Made by a program: the position numbers and the translations under genes. 64,000 bases of DNA. Source: Caminibacter mediatlanticus TB-2 (GTDB lineage: Bacteria; Campylobacterota; Campylobacteria; Campylobacterales; Nautiliaceae). Location of the stretch: positions 670,001 through 734,000 of the forward strand of contig NZ_CP040463.1 in NCBI RefSeq assembly GCF_005843985.1, written 5' to 3'. The notes under the pieces are model-generated. The model was not told the DNA's origin and made no database searches. It saw only the letters and a list, made by a program, of their open reading frames with translations. Shown here in pieces: positions 9,669 to 18,315 of this stretch (positions are counted from its first letter, which is position 1; every line of letters begins with the position of its first letter).

Positions 9669-10221
9669 AGTTTGTCCTAAATGTGGAGCTGTTAATAAAA
9701 AAACATCAAAGAGATGTTATAGATGTGGTTTTAAATTAGAATATGATATTAATTTATCTTTATCATTAGCAATAAGTGGATTGATTTTTTATATTCCTGC
9801 TAATCTTTACCCTATAATACAAACAAATAAGTTTTTTACTTCGACTTCTAATACAATAATAGATGGAATTTTTCTTTTATGGCAAAAAGGAGATTATCCA
9901 ATTGCGATAATTGTTTTTTTAGCTTCTGTTTTAATTCCTATTTTAAAATTTATTATTATTTTTTATTTAATTTTTTCTATTAAATTTAGAAGTTGTAAGT
10001 TTTTAAATCTGAAAAAAAGATTTTATAAATTTATAAAAGCCACTGGTCATTGGTCATTATTAGATGTTTTTGTTGTTATTGTTTTAAGTGGTTTAATTAA
10101 TTCCCAAAATGTTAGTATAATACCAAGAGAAGGTGCAATATATTTTTTATTGATGGTAATATTTACAATTTTATCTTCAATGACGCTTGATATTTCAAAA
10201 TTAGGAGAGGAGTGTGGATAA
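9655..10221 (+). CDS. PqiA-like membrane protein, second half
   Basis: 188 residues. Zinc ribbon CPKC (7-10) and CYRC (21-24), then PANLYPIIQTN, IIDGIFLLWQKGDYPIAIIVFLAS and the conserved WSLLDVFVVIVLSGLIN segment found in the second PqiA unit. About four membrane helices. Overlaps the PqiB gene by 8 bases, so it is translationally coupled to both neighbours. Confidence 0.87.
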   Translation: MIIYKVCPKCGAVNKKTSKRCYRCGFKLEYDINLSLSLAISGLIFYIPANLYPIIQTNKFFTSTSNTIIDGIFLLWQKGDYPIAIIVFLASVLIPILKFIIIFYLIFSIKFRSCKFLNLKKRFYKFIKATGHWSLLDVFVVIVLSGLINSQNVSIIPREGAIYFLLMVIFTILSSMTLDISKLGEECG

Positions 10222-11761
10222 TATTAAGGAAGTAAAAGTAAAAAAAAGAGAAACAAATTTTATTATATGGATACTACCAATAATTTCATTGATGGTTGGA
10301 GGATGGCTTATTTATAAATATTATTCAAATTTAGGTCCTTTAATTGAGATTTATTTTAAAAATAGTGGAGGATTGGAGCCTAAAAAATCTTTTGTTAGAT
10401 TTAGAGATGTTAAAGTTGGGGTAGTAGAGGATATTGAACTTTTAAAAAATGGTGTCTTAGTTAAAGTTAGAATGCATAATGATGTTAGACCATTTTTAAA
10501 TAAAACTACAAGATTTTGGATTGTAAAACCAGTTTTAGGTATCAATAAAATACAAGGATTAGAGGCTTTAATTACAGGTCCTTATATTCAAATGTATGCA
10601 AAAGCAGACAAATTTACAAAAAAGAAGTTTATTGGATTAGAAGAGCCACCTCTTGATAGTGCTATTTTAAATGGTAAAATTATTAAATTAATATCAGATA
10701 CTTCTTATGGACTTAAAGAAAAAATGCCAGTTTTTTATAAAGATATTGTAGTTGGAAGTATAATAAAAAAAGAATTAAAAAATGATAAAGTAATTTTTTA
10801 TATTTCTATAAAAAAAGAGTATGAAAAATATATAAATAATACAACTAAATTTTGGAATATTAGAGGTCTTGATATTAGTTTAGATAAAGATAATATTAAA
10901 CTCAAAATTCCTCCACTAAGTGAAATAATAATCGGTGGTATTGCTTTTGATACATTGGAGTTTGATAAAAATTTATCTAAAAAAGAGTTTATTTTATATG
11001 GTTCTAAAAGTGATGCATATGAAAATAAATTAGGAAAAGATAGTAAATATATTGATGTATTATTAAAAATAAAAAATTATAAAAATGCAATGCTTAGAGT
11101 AGGTAAAGGTGTTTATTTTAAAGGCTTTAAAGTAGGGTATATTAATTATTTAAGTTCAAATTTAGATAGTAAATTTAATGTAATAACTAATTGTTATTTA
11201 AAAATTGATGAAAGTGCTTTTAGAGGAAAAAAAGGTTTTGAAAGAGCATTAAAAAATGGATTAAGAGCTACAATACTTACTGATAATCCATTATTTAATA
11301 ATGTTAAAATAAAACTTTTTTTAGAAGGAAAAGGAGTAGTTAAAAAATATCAAAATTATTATGTTATACCAGTAGAGAAAATTAGAGAAGTTAGTTTAAT
11401 TGATAAATTAAATATGATATTTACAAAAATTGAGAAAATAGACTTTGAAAAAATTTCAAATAATTTAAATAGATTTATATTTGATGCTGATATAAGTTTA
11501 AGAGAAGTTTCTAATAATCTAAATAAGGTTATTAATAATTTTAATTATTTAGTAGAAAATAATGAAACAAAAACTTTACCAAAAAATTTAAATAAAACTT
11601 TATTAGAAATTCAAAAATTGTCAAAAAGTTATAACAATAGGTCAATTTTATATATTAAATTGAATGAAATATTAAAAAATATAAATAAGTCTATTTTACT
11701 TTTTGAGAAAATTGAAAAGAAAATTGATAATAAACCAAACGCTTTAATTTTTGGAGATTAG
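10214..11761 (+). CDS. PqiB-like MCE/MlaD-domain protein
   Basis: 515 residues: one membrane anchor (about 17-36, IIWILPIISLMVGGWLIYKY) and three MCE domains, starting near 42 (IEIYFKNSGGLEPKKSFVRF), 155 (GKIIKLISDTSYGLKEKMPV) and 280 (DVLLKIKNYKNAMLRVGKGV). A long helical C-terminus (about 390-510) resembles the needle-forming region of PqiB. PqiB spans the periplasm as a lipid tunnel. From GTG 10214, overlapping the PqiA second half. Length is close to E. coli PqiB (about 546). Confidence 0.88.
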   Translation: MDNIKEVKVKKRETNFIIWILPIISLMVGGWLIYKYYSNLGPLIEIYFKNSGGLEPKKSFVRFRDVKVGVVEDIELLKNGVLVKVRMHNDVRPFLNKTTRFWIVKPVLGINKIQGLEALITGPYIQMYAKADKFTKKKFIGLEEPPLDSAILNGKIIKLISDTSYGLKEKMPVFYKDIVVGSIIKKELKNDKVIFYISIKKEYEKYINNTTKFWNIRGLDISLDKDNIKLKIPPLSEIIIGGIAFDTLEFDKNLSKKEFILYGSKSDAYENKLGKDSKYIDVLLKIKNYKNAMLRVGKGVYFKGFKVGYINYLSSNLDSKFNVITNCYLKIDESAFRGKKGFERALKNGLRATILTDNPLFNNVKIKLFLEGKGVVKKYQNYYVIPVEKIREVSLIDKLNMIFTKIEKIDFEKISNNLNRFIFDADISLREVSNNLNKVINNFNYLVENNETKTLPKNLNKTLLEIQKLSKSYNNRSILYIKLNEILKNINKSILLFEKIEKKIDNKPNALIFGD

Positions 11762-11762
11762 A

Positions 11763-12260
11763 ATGAAATTAGTTTATTTTTTAGTGGTTATTTTTTTTGT
11801 AGGATGTGCACATAAAGAATATGTACATTGGGATAAACCTATAAAAAATATTAAAAAAGAGAGTAAAAAGATTGTTGGTATAAATTTGGAAATACCTGAT
11901 TATTTATTAAGTGGAAATTTTGTTGAAGTTAAAAATAATACTCTTTTATATTTAAAAAAAGAGATATCTGGTATCCCACAAACTTTTTTTGAGAGATATT
12001 TGATTGATTCTTTAAATATAAGATTACCATATAATTTTAAAAGTTATCCATGGGATTTTAATAAAAAAAGTCCTTATAAAATATATAAAATAAAAATTTT
12101 AGATTATTATAAGTATAGGGATAATATATATGTTTTAAATTATAGTATAAATGGAGATAAATTTTATTTGAAAAAAAAGATAAATTCTAATGGATATAAA
12201 AAAATTTACGATATGATGATAAATAATATTTCTGAACAAATTAAAAAGGAGTTTAAATGA
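11763..12260 (+). CDS. PqiC-like outer-membrane lipoprotein
   Basis: 165 residues from ATG 11763, chosen because GGAG stands 6 bases before it; TTG 11751 is an in-frame alternative. Lipoprotein signal LVVIFFVGC with Cys near residue 15. The remainder (YLLSGNFVEVKNNTLLYL, FERYLIDSLNIRL) fits the PqiC/ABC-transport auxiliary lipoprotein pattern but is weakly conserved, so the name rests largely on position after PqiB. PqiC would tether the PqiB needle to the outer membrane. Confidence 0.65.
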   Translation: MKLVYFLVVIFFVGCAHKEYVHWDKPIKNIKKESKKIVGINLEIPDYLLSGNFVEVKNNTLLYLKKEISGIPQTFFERYLIDSLNIRLPYNFKSYPWDFNKKSPYKIYKIKILDYYKYRDNIYVLNYSINGDKFYLKKKINSNGYKKIYDMMINNISEQIKKEFK

Positions 12261-12694
12261 AAAAGGTAGTGTTTTTTGTATTAATTTTTAGTATATTCAT
12301 ATTTTCAGGTTGTACAAAGCTTTATAATTCTAATGAAGTTTCATTATCTGATGTTGATACAGTTTTAAGTTATGAGAGTGGAGTAGTTGAAGATGTTAAA
12401 AATGTTATTATAAAAGATGATGGAAGTGGCGCAGTGATTGGTGCATATACTGGTACTGTTTTTGGAAGTATGATTGGTAAAGGAAATGGGAATATTTTAT
12501 CTACATTATTAGGAGGTTTAACTGGTGCTTTTGTTGGATATGAATTAGATAAAGCCAATGCGCAAGAGCTTTTTATAAAACTTGATAATGGTAAAAGAAT
12601 TGTTGTGATTTCAAAAGGTGTTAATATTCATAAAGGAGATAGAGTTAGACTTATAAAAAAAGGTTCAAAAATAGTTAGAGTAGAAAAAATGTAA
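12257..12694 (+). CDS. glycine-zipper outer-membrane lipoprotein (SlyB/Pcp-like)
   Basis: 145 residues with lipobox IFSGC (Cys19) and a glycine zipper GAVIGAYTGTVFGSMIGKGNG...LLGGLTGAFVGYELD (about 57-98), the hallmark of the SlyB/17-kDa surface antigen family. The C-terminal FIKLDNGKRIVVISKGVNIHKGDRVRLI is the usual small beta domain. Overlaps the PqiC-like gene (ATGA), so it is the last gene of the Pqi operon. Likely a structural outer-membrane lipoprotein. Confidence 0.82.
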   Translation: MKKVVFFVLIFSIFIFSGCTKLYNSNEVSLSDVDTVLSYESGVVEDVKNVIIKDDGSGAVIGAYTGTVFGSMIGKGNGNILSTLLGGLTGAFVGYELDKANAQELFIKLDNGKRIVVISKGVNIHKGDRVRLIKKGSKIVRVEKM

Positions 12695-12766
12695 TTTAAT
12701 TATCATTTTTTGCTTTTTGTGTAAAATTTGTGTAAAATTTTAAGAAACAAGTGTCAGGGAGAAGAG

Positions 12767-13510
12767 ATGGCAAGAAAACCAAGAGTAAACGACCCAGGAT
12801 TTTATCATATAGTAAATAGAGGTGTTAATGAGAGTATAGTTTTTAATGAAAAAGAGGATTATTTTAAGTTTATGGAATTAATGTTAAAAATAAAGTATGA
12901 TTATAATATTACTTTTCATGCATTTACTATATTACCAACTCACTATCATGTTTTAATTGAAACTCATCAACCAAATCTTTCAGAAGCTATGAGGCTTTTA
13001 AATAGTGCATATGCTGCTTGGTATAACTTTAAAAGTGGAAGAATAGGACATTTATGGAAAGGTAGATTTGAGAGTTATATGCTTTTTGATGAAGACCATT
13101 TTTGGAAAGTTGTAAAATATATTGAGAGAAATGCATTAGCTTTAAATTTAGTAGATGATGTTACAAAATGGGAATATCAATCTTTATATTTAAGATTAAA
13201 AAAGAATAAATTTTTTGAGATTATAGATGATAGTAAAATCTTAACAAAACCATTAGATGAATATATTAAGTGGTTAAAAAAACCATTAGAACAATTTGAA
13301 ATAGATGAAATTTATAAAGAGCCAAAAATAATAAAACTTGAAGATGGAAGTATAAAAGTTGTAAGAAAAAAACTTAGTGAGTTTTTTGAGGAGTATAAAG
13401 ATAAAAAAGAGGCTATAAAAGCTGCAAAAGCAAATGGATATAAATATAGTGAAATAGCAAGATTTTTGGGAGTTTCTAACGCATATATTAGTAAATTAGC
13501 TAAAAGCTAA
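12767..13510 (+). CDS. REP-associated tyrosine transposase (RAYT, Y1_Tnp)
   Basis: 247 residues from ATG 12767 with SD AGGGAGAAGAG; an upstream in-frame ATG at 12728 lacks an SD. Starts ARKPRVNDPGFYHIVNRGVN, has the HUH motif THYHVLIETH (His pair near residue 58), then GHLWKGRFESYML and KYIERNALALNLV containing the catalytic Tyr. The C-terminus adds an HTH (YSEIARFLGVSNAYISKLAK). RAYTs are domesticated, single-copy relatives of IS200/IS605 transposases acting on REP palindromes. No terminal ends are visible, as usual. It sits between the Pqi operon and gap. Confidence 0.88.
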   Translation: MARKPRVNDPGFYHIVNRGVNESIVFNEKEDYFKFMELMLKIKYDYNITFHAFTILPTHYHVLIETHQPNLSEAMRLLNSAYAAWYNFKSGRIGHLWKGRFESYMLFDEDHFWKVVKYIERNALALNLVDDVTKWEYQSLYLRLKKNKFFEIIDDSKILTKPLDEYIKWLKKPLEQFEIDEIYKEPKIIKLEDGSIKVVRKKLSEFFEEYKDKKEAIKAAKANGYKYSEIARFLGVSNAYISKLAKS

Positions 13511-13530
13511 GAGGATTTCCTCATAGCTTT
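13503..13530. terminator. palindrome between convergent genes, possible bidirectional terminator
   Basis: AAAGCTA (13503-13509) pairs with TAGCTTT (13524-13530), then an A/A mismatch, then GAGG (13511-13514) with CCTC (13519-13522) and loop ATTT. The stem contains both stop codons, of the RAYT gene and of the convergent gap gene. T-runs after the stem are short on both sides, so termination efficiency is uncertain. A REP-like target of the adjacent transposase is the alternative. Confidence 0.45.
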
Positions 13531-14534
13531 GATGCTACAAGCTCAGCAAGTTCAAGCACTCTTCTTGCGTATCCAAATTCATTATCATACCATGCAAGAA
13601 TTTTAGCTTTATTCCCATCAACTACACTTGTAGATAATGCATCTATTGTGCTTGAATTTGGATTTCCAATCATATCAGTAGACACCACTTCATCATAAGT
13701 GATTCCTAAAATTCCTTTTAATTGATTATTTGAATACTCTTCAAAAGCCTTATTAATTTCCTCAGCTGTTGTTCCTTTTTTTAGAGTTACTGAAATGTCA
13801 GTTACTGCTACATCAGGTACTGGTACTCTTAGCGCCATTGCATGCATTTTTCCTTTAAGAGAAGGAATTACTTCAATAGTTGCTTTTGCAGCGCCAGTTG
13901 TTGTAGGAATGATATTTACAGCAGCTGCTCTTCCTCTTCTATGTTTTCCAGGTTTTTTCTTATCAATTGTAACTTGACTTGAAGTATATGCATGCACAGT
14001 TGTAACTAATGCGCTCTCAACTCCAAAAACTTCTTCTAATACTTTCATAACAGGTGCAAGAGAGTTTGTTGTACAAGATGCATTAGAAATTACATGGTGA
14101 TTTTGTGGGTCATATTCATTATGATTTACACCTAATACAATAGTTTTATCTACATTTTTTCCTGGGGCTGTAATAATTACTTTTTTTGCTCCTGCTTTTA
14201 AGTGTTTTGCTGCATCATCTTTTTTTGTAAATTTTCCAGTTGCTTCAATTACAATATCAACTCCAAGTTCACTCCAAGGTAATTTTTCCGGGTCTCTTTC
14301 GCTAACTATTTTTATCTCTTTTTTGTCTATAATTAATGAATCATCAGTATATTCAACACTTACAGGAAATCTTCCATGAACTGAGTCAAACTTTAACATA
14401 TATGCTAAATCCTCAGGTGTTCCACTTCCTCCATTTGCTACTACTATTTCTATATTTTTAGGTTTTGTAGTAACATAGTGCCACAACACCATTTTACCAA
14501 TTCTTCCAAGACCATTTATAGCAACTTTTTTCAT
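13521..14534 (-). CDS. gap: glyceraldehyde-3-phosphate dehydrogenase
   Basis: 337 residues. NAD-binding start KKVAINGLGRIGKMVLW, catalytic ASCTTNSLAPV with the nucleophilic Cys near 154, then HAYTSSQVTIDKK, the phosphate-binding RRGRAAAVNIIPTTTGAAKA, and WYDNEFGYARRVLELA. Interconverts glyceraldehyde-3-phosphate and 1,3-bisphosphoglycerate; in an autotroph it mainly runs toward gluconeogenesis. SD GGAG precedes the ATG. Stands alone, convergent with the RAYT gene. Confidence 0.98.
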   Translation of the reverse strand: MKKVAINGLGRIGKMVLWHYVTTKPKNIEIVVANGGSGTPEDLAYMLKFDSVHGRFPVSVEYTDDSLIIDKKEIKIVSERDPEKLPWSELGVDIVIEATGKFTKKDDAAKHLKAGAKKVIITAPGKNVDKTIVLGVNHNEYDPQNHHVISNASCTTNSLAPVMKVLEEVFGVESALVTTVHAYTSSQVTIDKKKPGKHRRGRAAAVNIIPTTTGAAKATIEVIPSLKGKMHAMALRVPVPDVAVTDISVTLKKGTTAEEINKAFEEYSNNQLKGILGITYDEVVSTDMIGNPNSSTIDALSTSVVDGNKAKILAWYDNEFGYARRVLELAELVASKL

Positions 14535-14589
14535 TGACTCTCCTTTTTTTTAAAATTATACAATATTATTATTATTATTTATGAAATAC

Positions 14590-14606
14590 CGATATTTATA
14601 TATAAT
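14590..14606 (+). promoter_or_regulatory. candidate promoter of the chemoreceptor/EAL operon (sigma-28 or sigma-70)
   Basis: CGATAT at 14590-14595 fits the CGATWT -10 box described for Campylobacter sigma-28 promoters, and chemoreceptors are common FliA targets. A TATAAT at 14601-14606 could equally be a sigma-70 -10 box. The sequence alone does not separate the two. Confidence 0.4.
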
Positions 14607-14641
14607 GAAATTAACATTAAATTTTAAAGAAAGGGTTAAAA

Positions 14642-15727
14642 ATGTTTAATTCAAAAAAAATTAAACAAGAGTTACAAAAAGTTCTTCAAGAAAATAAAGA
14701 ATTAAAAGAAAAAATTGATGAATTAGAAAAAGAAATTGAACAATTATTAAATGAAAAAAGAGAGTTTGAATATGAGTTAAGTAAATATAATTTGCAAACA
14801 GATAAAATTAATTTATATTCAAGTTATTTACATTATAGTGAAGAAAATATTGAAGAAATTGCTGAAAATGCTGATGAGAATATTTCTCAACTTAGAACTA
14901 TGGTAGAAGAAAACAAAGAAGTAAAAGGAGAAATTGAAGATTTAAGAAATACTTTTGATAAATTTATGAAAGAGATTGAATATTTACTTCAATATGCTGC
15001 TACTTCAAAAGAGAATATTGTTTCACTTAATGAAAGTGTAGATAGCATTGGTAATTTAATTACTTTAATTAAAGATATAGCTGACCAAACTAATCTTCTT
15101 GCATTAAATGCAGCGATTGAAGCAGCAAGGGCTGGTGAGCATGGAAGAGGGTTTGCAGTTGTTGCTGATGAAGTTAGGAAATTAGCTGAACGAACTCAAA
15201 AAGCTACAAATGAAGTAGAAGTTACTATTAATGTATTAAAACAAAACAGCTCTAATATGACAGATGAAGGAGAGAAACTTGATGACATTATTTCTCAGAT
15301 GGAAGAGTTTATGAAAGATTTTAAAGAAGGGTTTGATAAACTTTATGAGATTGATTTAACAATGTTTGATGCATTTGAGAATTTAGCAAATTCTCTAACA
15401 GCCCTTCAACAAAAAATAAATAATTTACTTTATAAAGTCAAAAATTATAAAGAGAAAATCGAAGGTAATAGTGAATTTAGAACTAATACAGGAATTCATA
15501 GTTTTGATGCTTGGCATAGTGGAAGCGGTAGAGAAGCTTTTAGTAATACTGATTCTTATAAAGATATTAAAAAAACACACAATGATTTTGAATTAAATAT
15601 GAAATCAGCAATGAATGCAACAATGAAAGATGCATTAGATGAGTTTAAAAAAGGAGAAGAAAATACTAAAATTATGTATAAAAACTTAGATGATATGATA
15701 AAGGAAGAAAAAAAAATAAGGATGTAA
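14642..15727 (+). CDS. soluble methyl-accepting chemotaxis-type receptor
   Basis: 361 residues with no membrane segment. An N-terminal coiled coil (about 5-60, [20 protein letters not shown]) leads into the signalling hairpin with the diagnostic tip [20 protein letters not shown] followed by [15 protein letters not shown] (about 155-190). After the core comes an unusual tail (about 275-361, [16 protein letters not shown]...DDMIKEEKK). The signalling part would dock to CheA/CheW in the cytoplasm. No sensory domain is recognised. The downstream EAL gene starts 15 bases later, suggesting a joint role in motility signalling. Confidence 0.85.
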   Translation: MFNSKKIKQELQKVLQENKELKEKIDELEKEIEQLLNEKREFEYELSKYNLQTDKINLYSSYLHYSEENIEEIAENADENISQLRTMVEENKEVKGEIEDLRNTFDKFMKEIEYLLQYAATSKENIVSLNESVDSIGNLITLIKDIADQTNLLALNAAIEAARAGEHGRGFAVVADEVRKLAERTQKATNEVEVTINVLKQNSSNMTDEGEKLDDIISQMEEFMKDFKEGFDKLYEIDLTMFDAFENLANSLTALQQKINNLLYKVKNYKEKIEGNSEFRTNTGIHSFDAWHSGSGREAFSNTDSYKDIKKTHNDFELNMKSAMNATMKDALDEFKKGEENTKIMYKNLDDMIKEEKKIRM

Positions 15728-15742
15728 AAAAGGGAAAATATT

Positions 15743-17908
15743 ATGAAAGAAATTGTAAAAAGTGTTGAAAAAAAATTAAAAGAGTTAAATAAGTATGATA
15801 GTGAAGTTATGAAAATTATCGAAGATAGTTTTGAGAGTTGTGTCTCTTTTTATTCTCAAAGAGATGGGATAATTTTATTAAATAGTGAAAATGAAATTAT
15901 TAGTATTGATGATAGATTTAAAGATTGGTTTAAAATTGATATTGAAAAATTTATAAATAAAAAATTTTGTACATTATTTGATGAGAGTATTTCTGTATTT
16001 GTTGAAGAGTTTTTAAAAGAGGTAGAAGATAAAAGGTTTTTAGAGAAAAACAGTATGTTTATAAAAATTGGTAGGGTAAAAAAGCATTTAGATTTAAAAA
16101 TAGAAATTTTAGAAATTAATAAAAAAGTTTATAAGTTAGTTATTTTTAAAGATAAAGAATTTGATTATATTAATTATCAATTAAGTTTTATTGAAAAAAA
16201 AGTTGATAATATAATAGTAAGAATTAAAGACTTTAAAATATTAATGCAAGAACTTGTAAATATTTTTGTTGAATCAAATTTATTTGATGCTGCTTGGGTT
16301 GGAAAAATTGATAGAGAATTTAAAAAAGTAATACCAATTGTTACTACAATGGAGTATAAAGAGTTTGATTTTGATGAGATATCTCATGTTGTTGAAGTGT
16401 TATTTAAAAAAAATGAAATAATTTTTGAAAATGAGAAAGGATACAAAACAGAGATTATTTTTCCTCTTTTTAAAAGATGGGATTATAAAAATAGTGATGA
16501 AATTGTGTATGTAGTATTAGTTTTTTCAAAAGAAAAGATTATTTTTAAAGATAGCGAAACATATAGACTAAGAGAAATTATTTATAAAATAAATGTTGCA
16601 ATTTCTGATTTAATGCTAAAACAAGAAGCTCAAAACTTAATCTTAAAAGACCCTCTTACTAATACTTATCTTAGAAAAGTTTTAATAGAAAAAATGAAAG
16701 AGTATATTGATGATAAAATACCTTTTGCATTTGTTTTGATTGATATTGATAAATTAAGTAGAGTAAATGACGTATTAGGATTTTGGGCAGGAGATGAGGT
16801 TTTAAAGAAGTTAGCAAATTATTTAAATGATTTAAATGCTTTTATTTCAAGATATGGTAGTGATGAGTTTGGGCTTATTATAAAAGGAGATAAAGAAAAA
16901 GTATATAAAGAACTTGATAAATTAATAAAATTTAATGACAATTTATTAAAAATTAATGGTTCTACTCTTTTTATGCCAATTTCAATTAGTGTAGGTTTTT
17001 TTCCTGAAGATGCCTCAAAATTGGAAGAGCTTATTTTAAAAACAGAAAAAGCTTTAAAAGAAGCAAAGAAAAAAGGTGGAAATAAAATAGAATATGTTAG
17101 TGAAAATCTCAATTTACTTCCAAAAGATTATTTAGAAATTCAAAAAGAGTTAAAAGAAGCTATTATTAATGATGAATATGTTATGTATTATCAACCAATT
17201 ATTGATATTAAAAATAAAAAAGTTTGGGGAGTAGAAGCTCTTCTTAGATGGAAATCAAAAAAAAGAGGATTAGTAAGTCCAGCTAAATTTATTCCTATTT
17301 TAGAAGAGAGTGGATTAATTAATGAAGTAGGAGACATTGTAATTGATAAAGTAATTGATAGTTTAAAAGAATTTGAAGAATATAATTTACATATTGCTTT
17401 TTCACTTAATCTTTCTGTTACCCAGCTTCTTAGTAAAAATATTGCAAGAGAGATTATTAAAAAATGTGATAAGAAAAAAATAAATAAGGAAAAATTAGTA
17501 GTAGAAATTACAGAAAGTGTATTAATGGAGAATTTGGAAATCTTGAATGTCCAACTTGAAGAGTTTAAAAAAAATAATATAAAAGTAGAGATAGATGATT
17601 TTGGGACAGGATATTCTTCATTAGCTTATTTAAAAAGAATCCCTGTTTATGCCTTAAAAATTGATAGAGAATTTGTAAAAGATATTTTAGTAGATGAAGA
17701 GGATTTATCAATTGTAGATGCAATTATTTCTATTGCAAAATCACTAAAAAAAGAAACTATTGCCGAAGGTGTTGAAGAAAAAGAGCAATTTTTAAAATTA
17801 AATGATATGGGAGTTGATAAAATTCAAGGATATTACTTTGCAAAACCAATGCCAAAAGAAGAGTTAATTAAATATTTAGAAGAATTTGATTTTAATAAAT
17901 TTTTATAA
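15743..17908 (+). CDS. GGDEF-EAL protein, probable c-di-GMP phosphodiesterase
   Basis: 721 residues, cytoplasmic. N-terminal PAS-like region (about 40-140, IILLNSENEIISIDDRF), a middle region that may be GAF-like, then GGDEF (about 300-450) and EAL (about 465-715). The GGDEF signature is SRYGSDEFGL, i.e. GSDEF, with the start DPLTNTYLRK; activity as a cyclase is doubtful. The EAL half keeps WGVEALLRWKS, ISFSLNLSV-type Asn (AFSLNLSVTQL), VVEITESVL, IDDFGTGYSSLAYLKRI, KIDREFVKDI and AEGVEEKEQ, so phosphodiesterase activity is likely. Follows the soluble receptor by 15 bases. Confidence 0.9.
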   Translation: MKEIVKSVEKKLKELNKYDSEVMKIIEDSFESCVSFYSQRDGIILLNSENEIISIDDRFKDWFKIDIEKFINKKFCTLFDESISVFVEEFLKEVEDKRFLEKNSMFIKIGRVKKHLDLKIEILEINKKVYKLVIFKDKEFDYINYQLSFIEKKVDNIIVRIKDFKILMQELVNIFVESNLFDAAWVGKIDREFKKVIPIVTTMEYKEFDFDEISHVVEVLFKKNEIIFENEKGYKTEIIFPLFKRWDYKNSDEIVYVVLVFSKEKIIFKDSETYRLREIIYKINVAISDLMLKQEAQNLILKDPLTNTYLRKVLIEKMKEYIDDKIPFAFVLIDIDKLSRVNDVLGFWAGDEVLKKLANYLNDLNAFISRYGSDEFGLIIKGDKEKVYKELDKLIKFNDNLLKINGSTLFMPISISVGFFPEDASKLEELILKTEKALKEAKKKGGNKIEYVSENLNLLPKDYLEIQKELKEAIINDEYVMYYQPIIDIKNKKVWGVEALLRWKSKKRGLVSPAKFIPILEESGLINEVGDIVIDKVIDSLKEFEEYNLHIAFSLNLSVTQLLSKNIAREIIKKCDKKKINKEKLVVEITESVLMENLEILNVQLEEFKKNNIKVEIDDFGTGYSSLAYLKRIPVYALKIDREFVKDILVDEEDLSIVDAIISIAKSLKKETIAEGVEEKEQFLKLNDMGVDKIQGYYFAKPMPKEELIKYLEEFDFNKFL

Positions 17909-17930
17909 TATAATTTCATTTCAAAAAAAG

Positions 17931-17979
17931 TATGCCTCCTTGCTCCGGCATAGGGGCTAAAAAGCCAGAAGGAGATTTA
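17931..17979 (+). promoter_or_regulatory. rpsF leader: candidate S6:S18-binding RNA (translational autoregulation)
   Basis: The leader folds as P1 CTCCTT (17936-17941) with AAGGAG (17969-17974), which is the Shine-Dalgarno sequence of rpsF, and P2 GGCT (17955-17958) with AGCC (17963-17966). An unpaired 5'-side stretch between them holds CCG (17945-17947). This is the arrangement described for the S6:S18 leader motif, where the S6-S18 pair binds a CCG-bearing bulge and represses rpsF. An alternative hairpin, TATGCC (17931-17936) with GGCATA (17947-17952), would free the SD. Confidence 0.7.
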
Positions 17980-18315
17980 ATGAGTTTAAGACATTACGAA
18001 ACTATGGTTATTGTAAAGCCTACATTAACTGATGAAGAAAAAGAAGCAATTATTGAGAATATTAAAAAAGTAATTAGTGAATTTAAAGGTGAAGTTGTTG
18101 CAGTTGATAATATTGGTGTAAGAGAGTTAGCATATCCGATTGAAAAATTTGAAAGAGGACATTATTATATAATTTATTATAAAGCACCAGCAGAAGCTGT
18201 AATTGAACTTGAAAGACAACTAAGATATAATGAAGAAGTTTTGAGATTTATGACAGTTAAATACGAAACAAAAAAAGATATCAAACGCTGGGAAGAGATG
18301 GCAAAAAATGTTTAA
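17980..18315 (+). CDS. rpsF: 30S ribosomal protein S6
   Basis: 111 residues starting MSLRHYETMVIVKPTL. ATG 17980 is chosen because AAGGAG lies 5 bases upstream and the S6 family begins here; an in-frame upstream ATG at 17932 would run through the regulatory leader. Contains NIGVRELAYPIEKFERGHYY and the C-terminal LRFMTVKYE. S6 binds with S18 to the 30S platform. Followed by ssb and rpsR, the classic order, with rpsF and ssb overlapping by 8 bases. Confidence 0.97.
   Translation: MSLRHYETMVIVKPTLTDEEKEAIIENIKKVISEFKGEVVAVDNIGVRELAYPIEKFERGHYYIIYYKAPAEAVIELERQLRYNEEVLRFMTVKYETKKDIKRWEEMAKNV

Noticed and set aside
12700-12745. Short direct repeat TGTGTAAAATTT upstream of the RAYT gene, considered as an operator or IS end
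   Set aside because: Only two AT-rich copies, no match at the other end of the gene; chance is likely.
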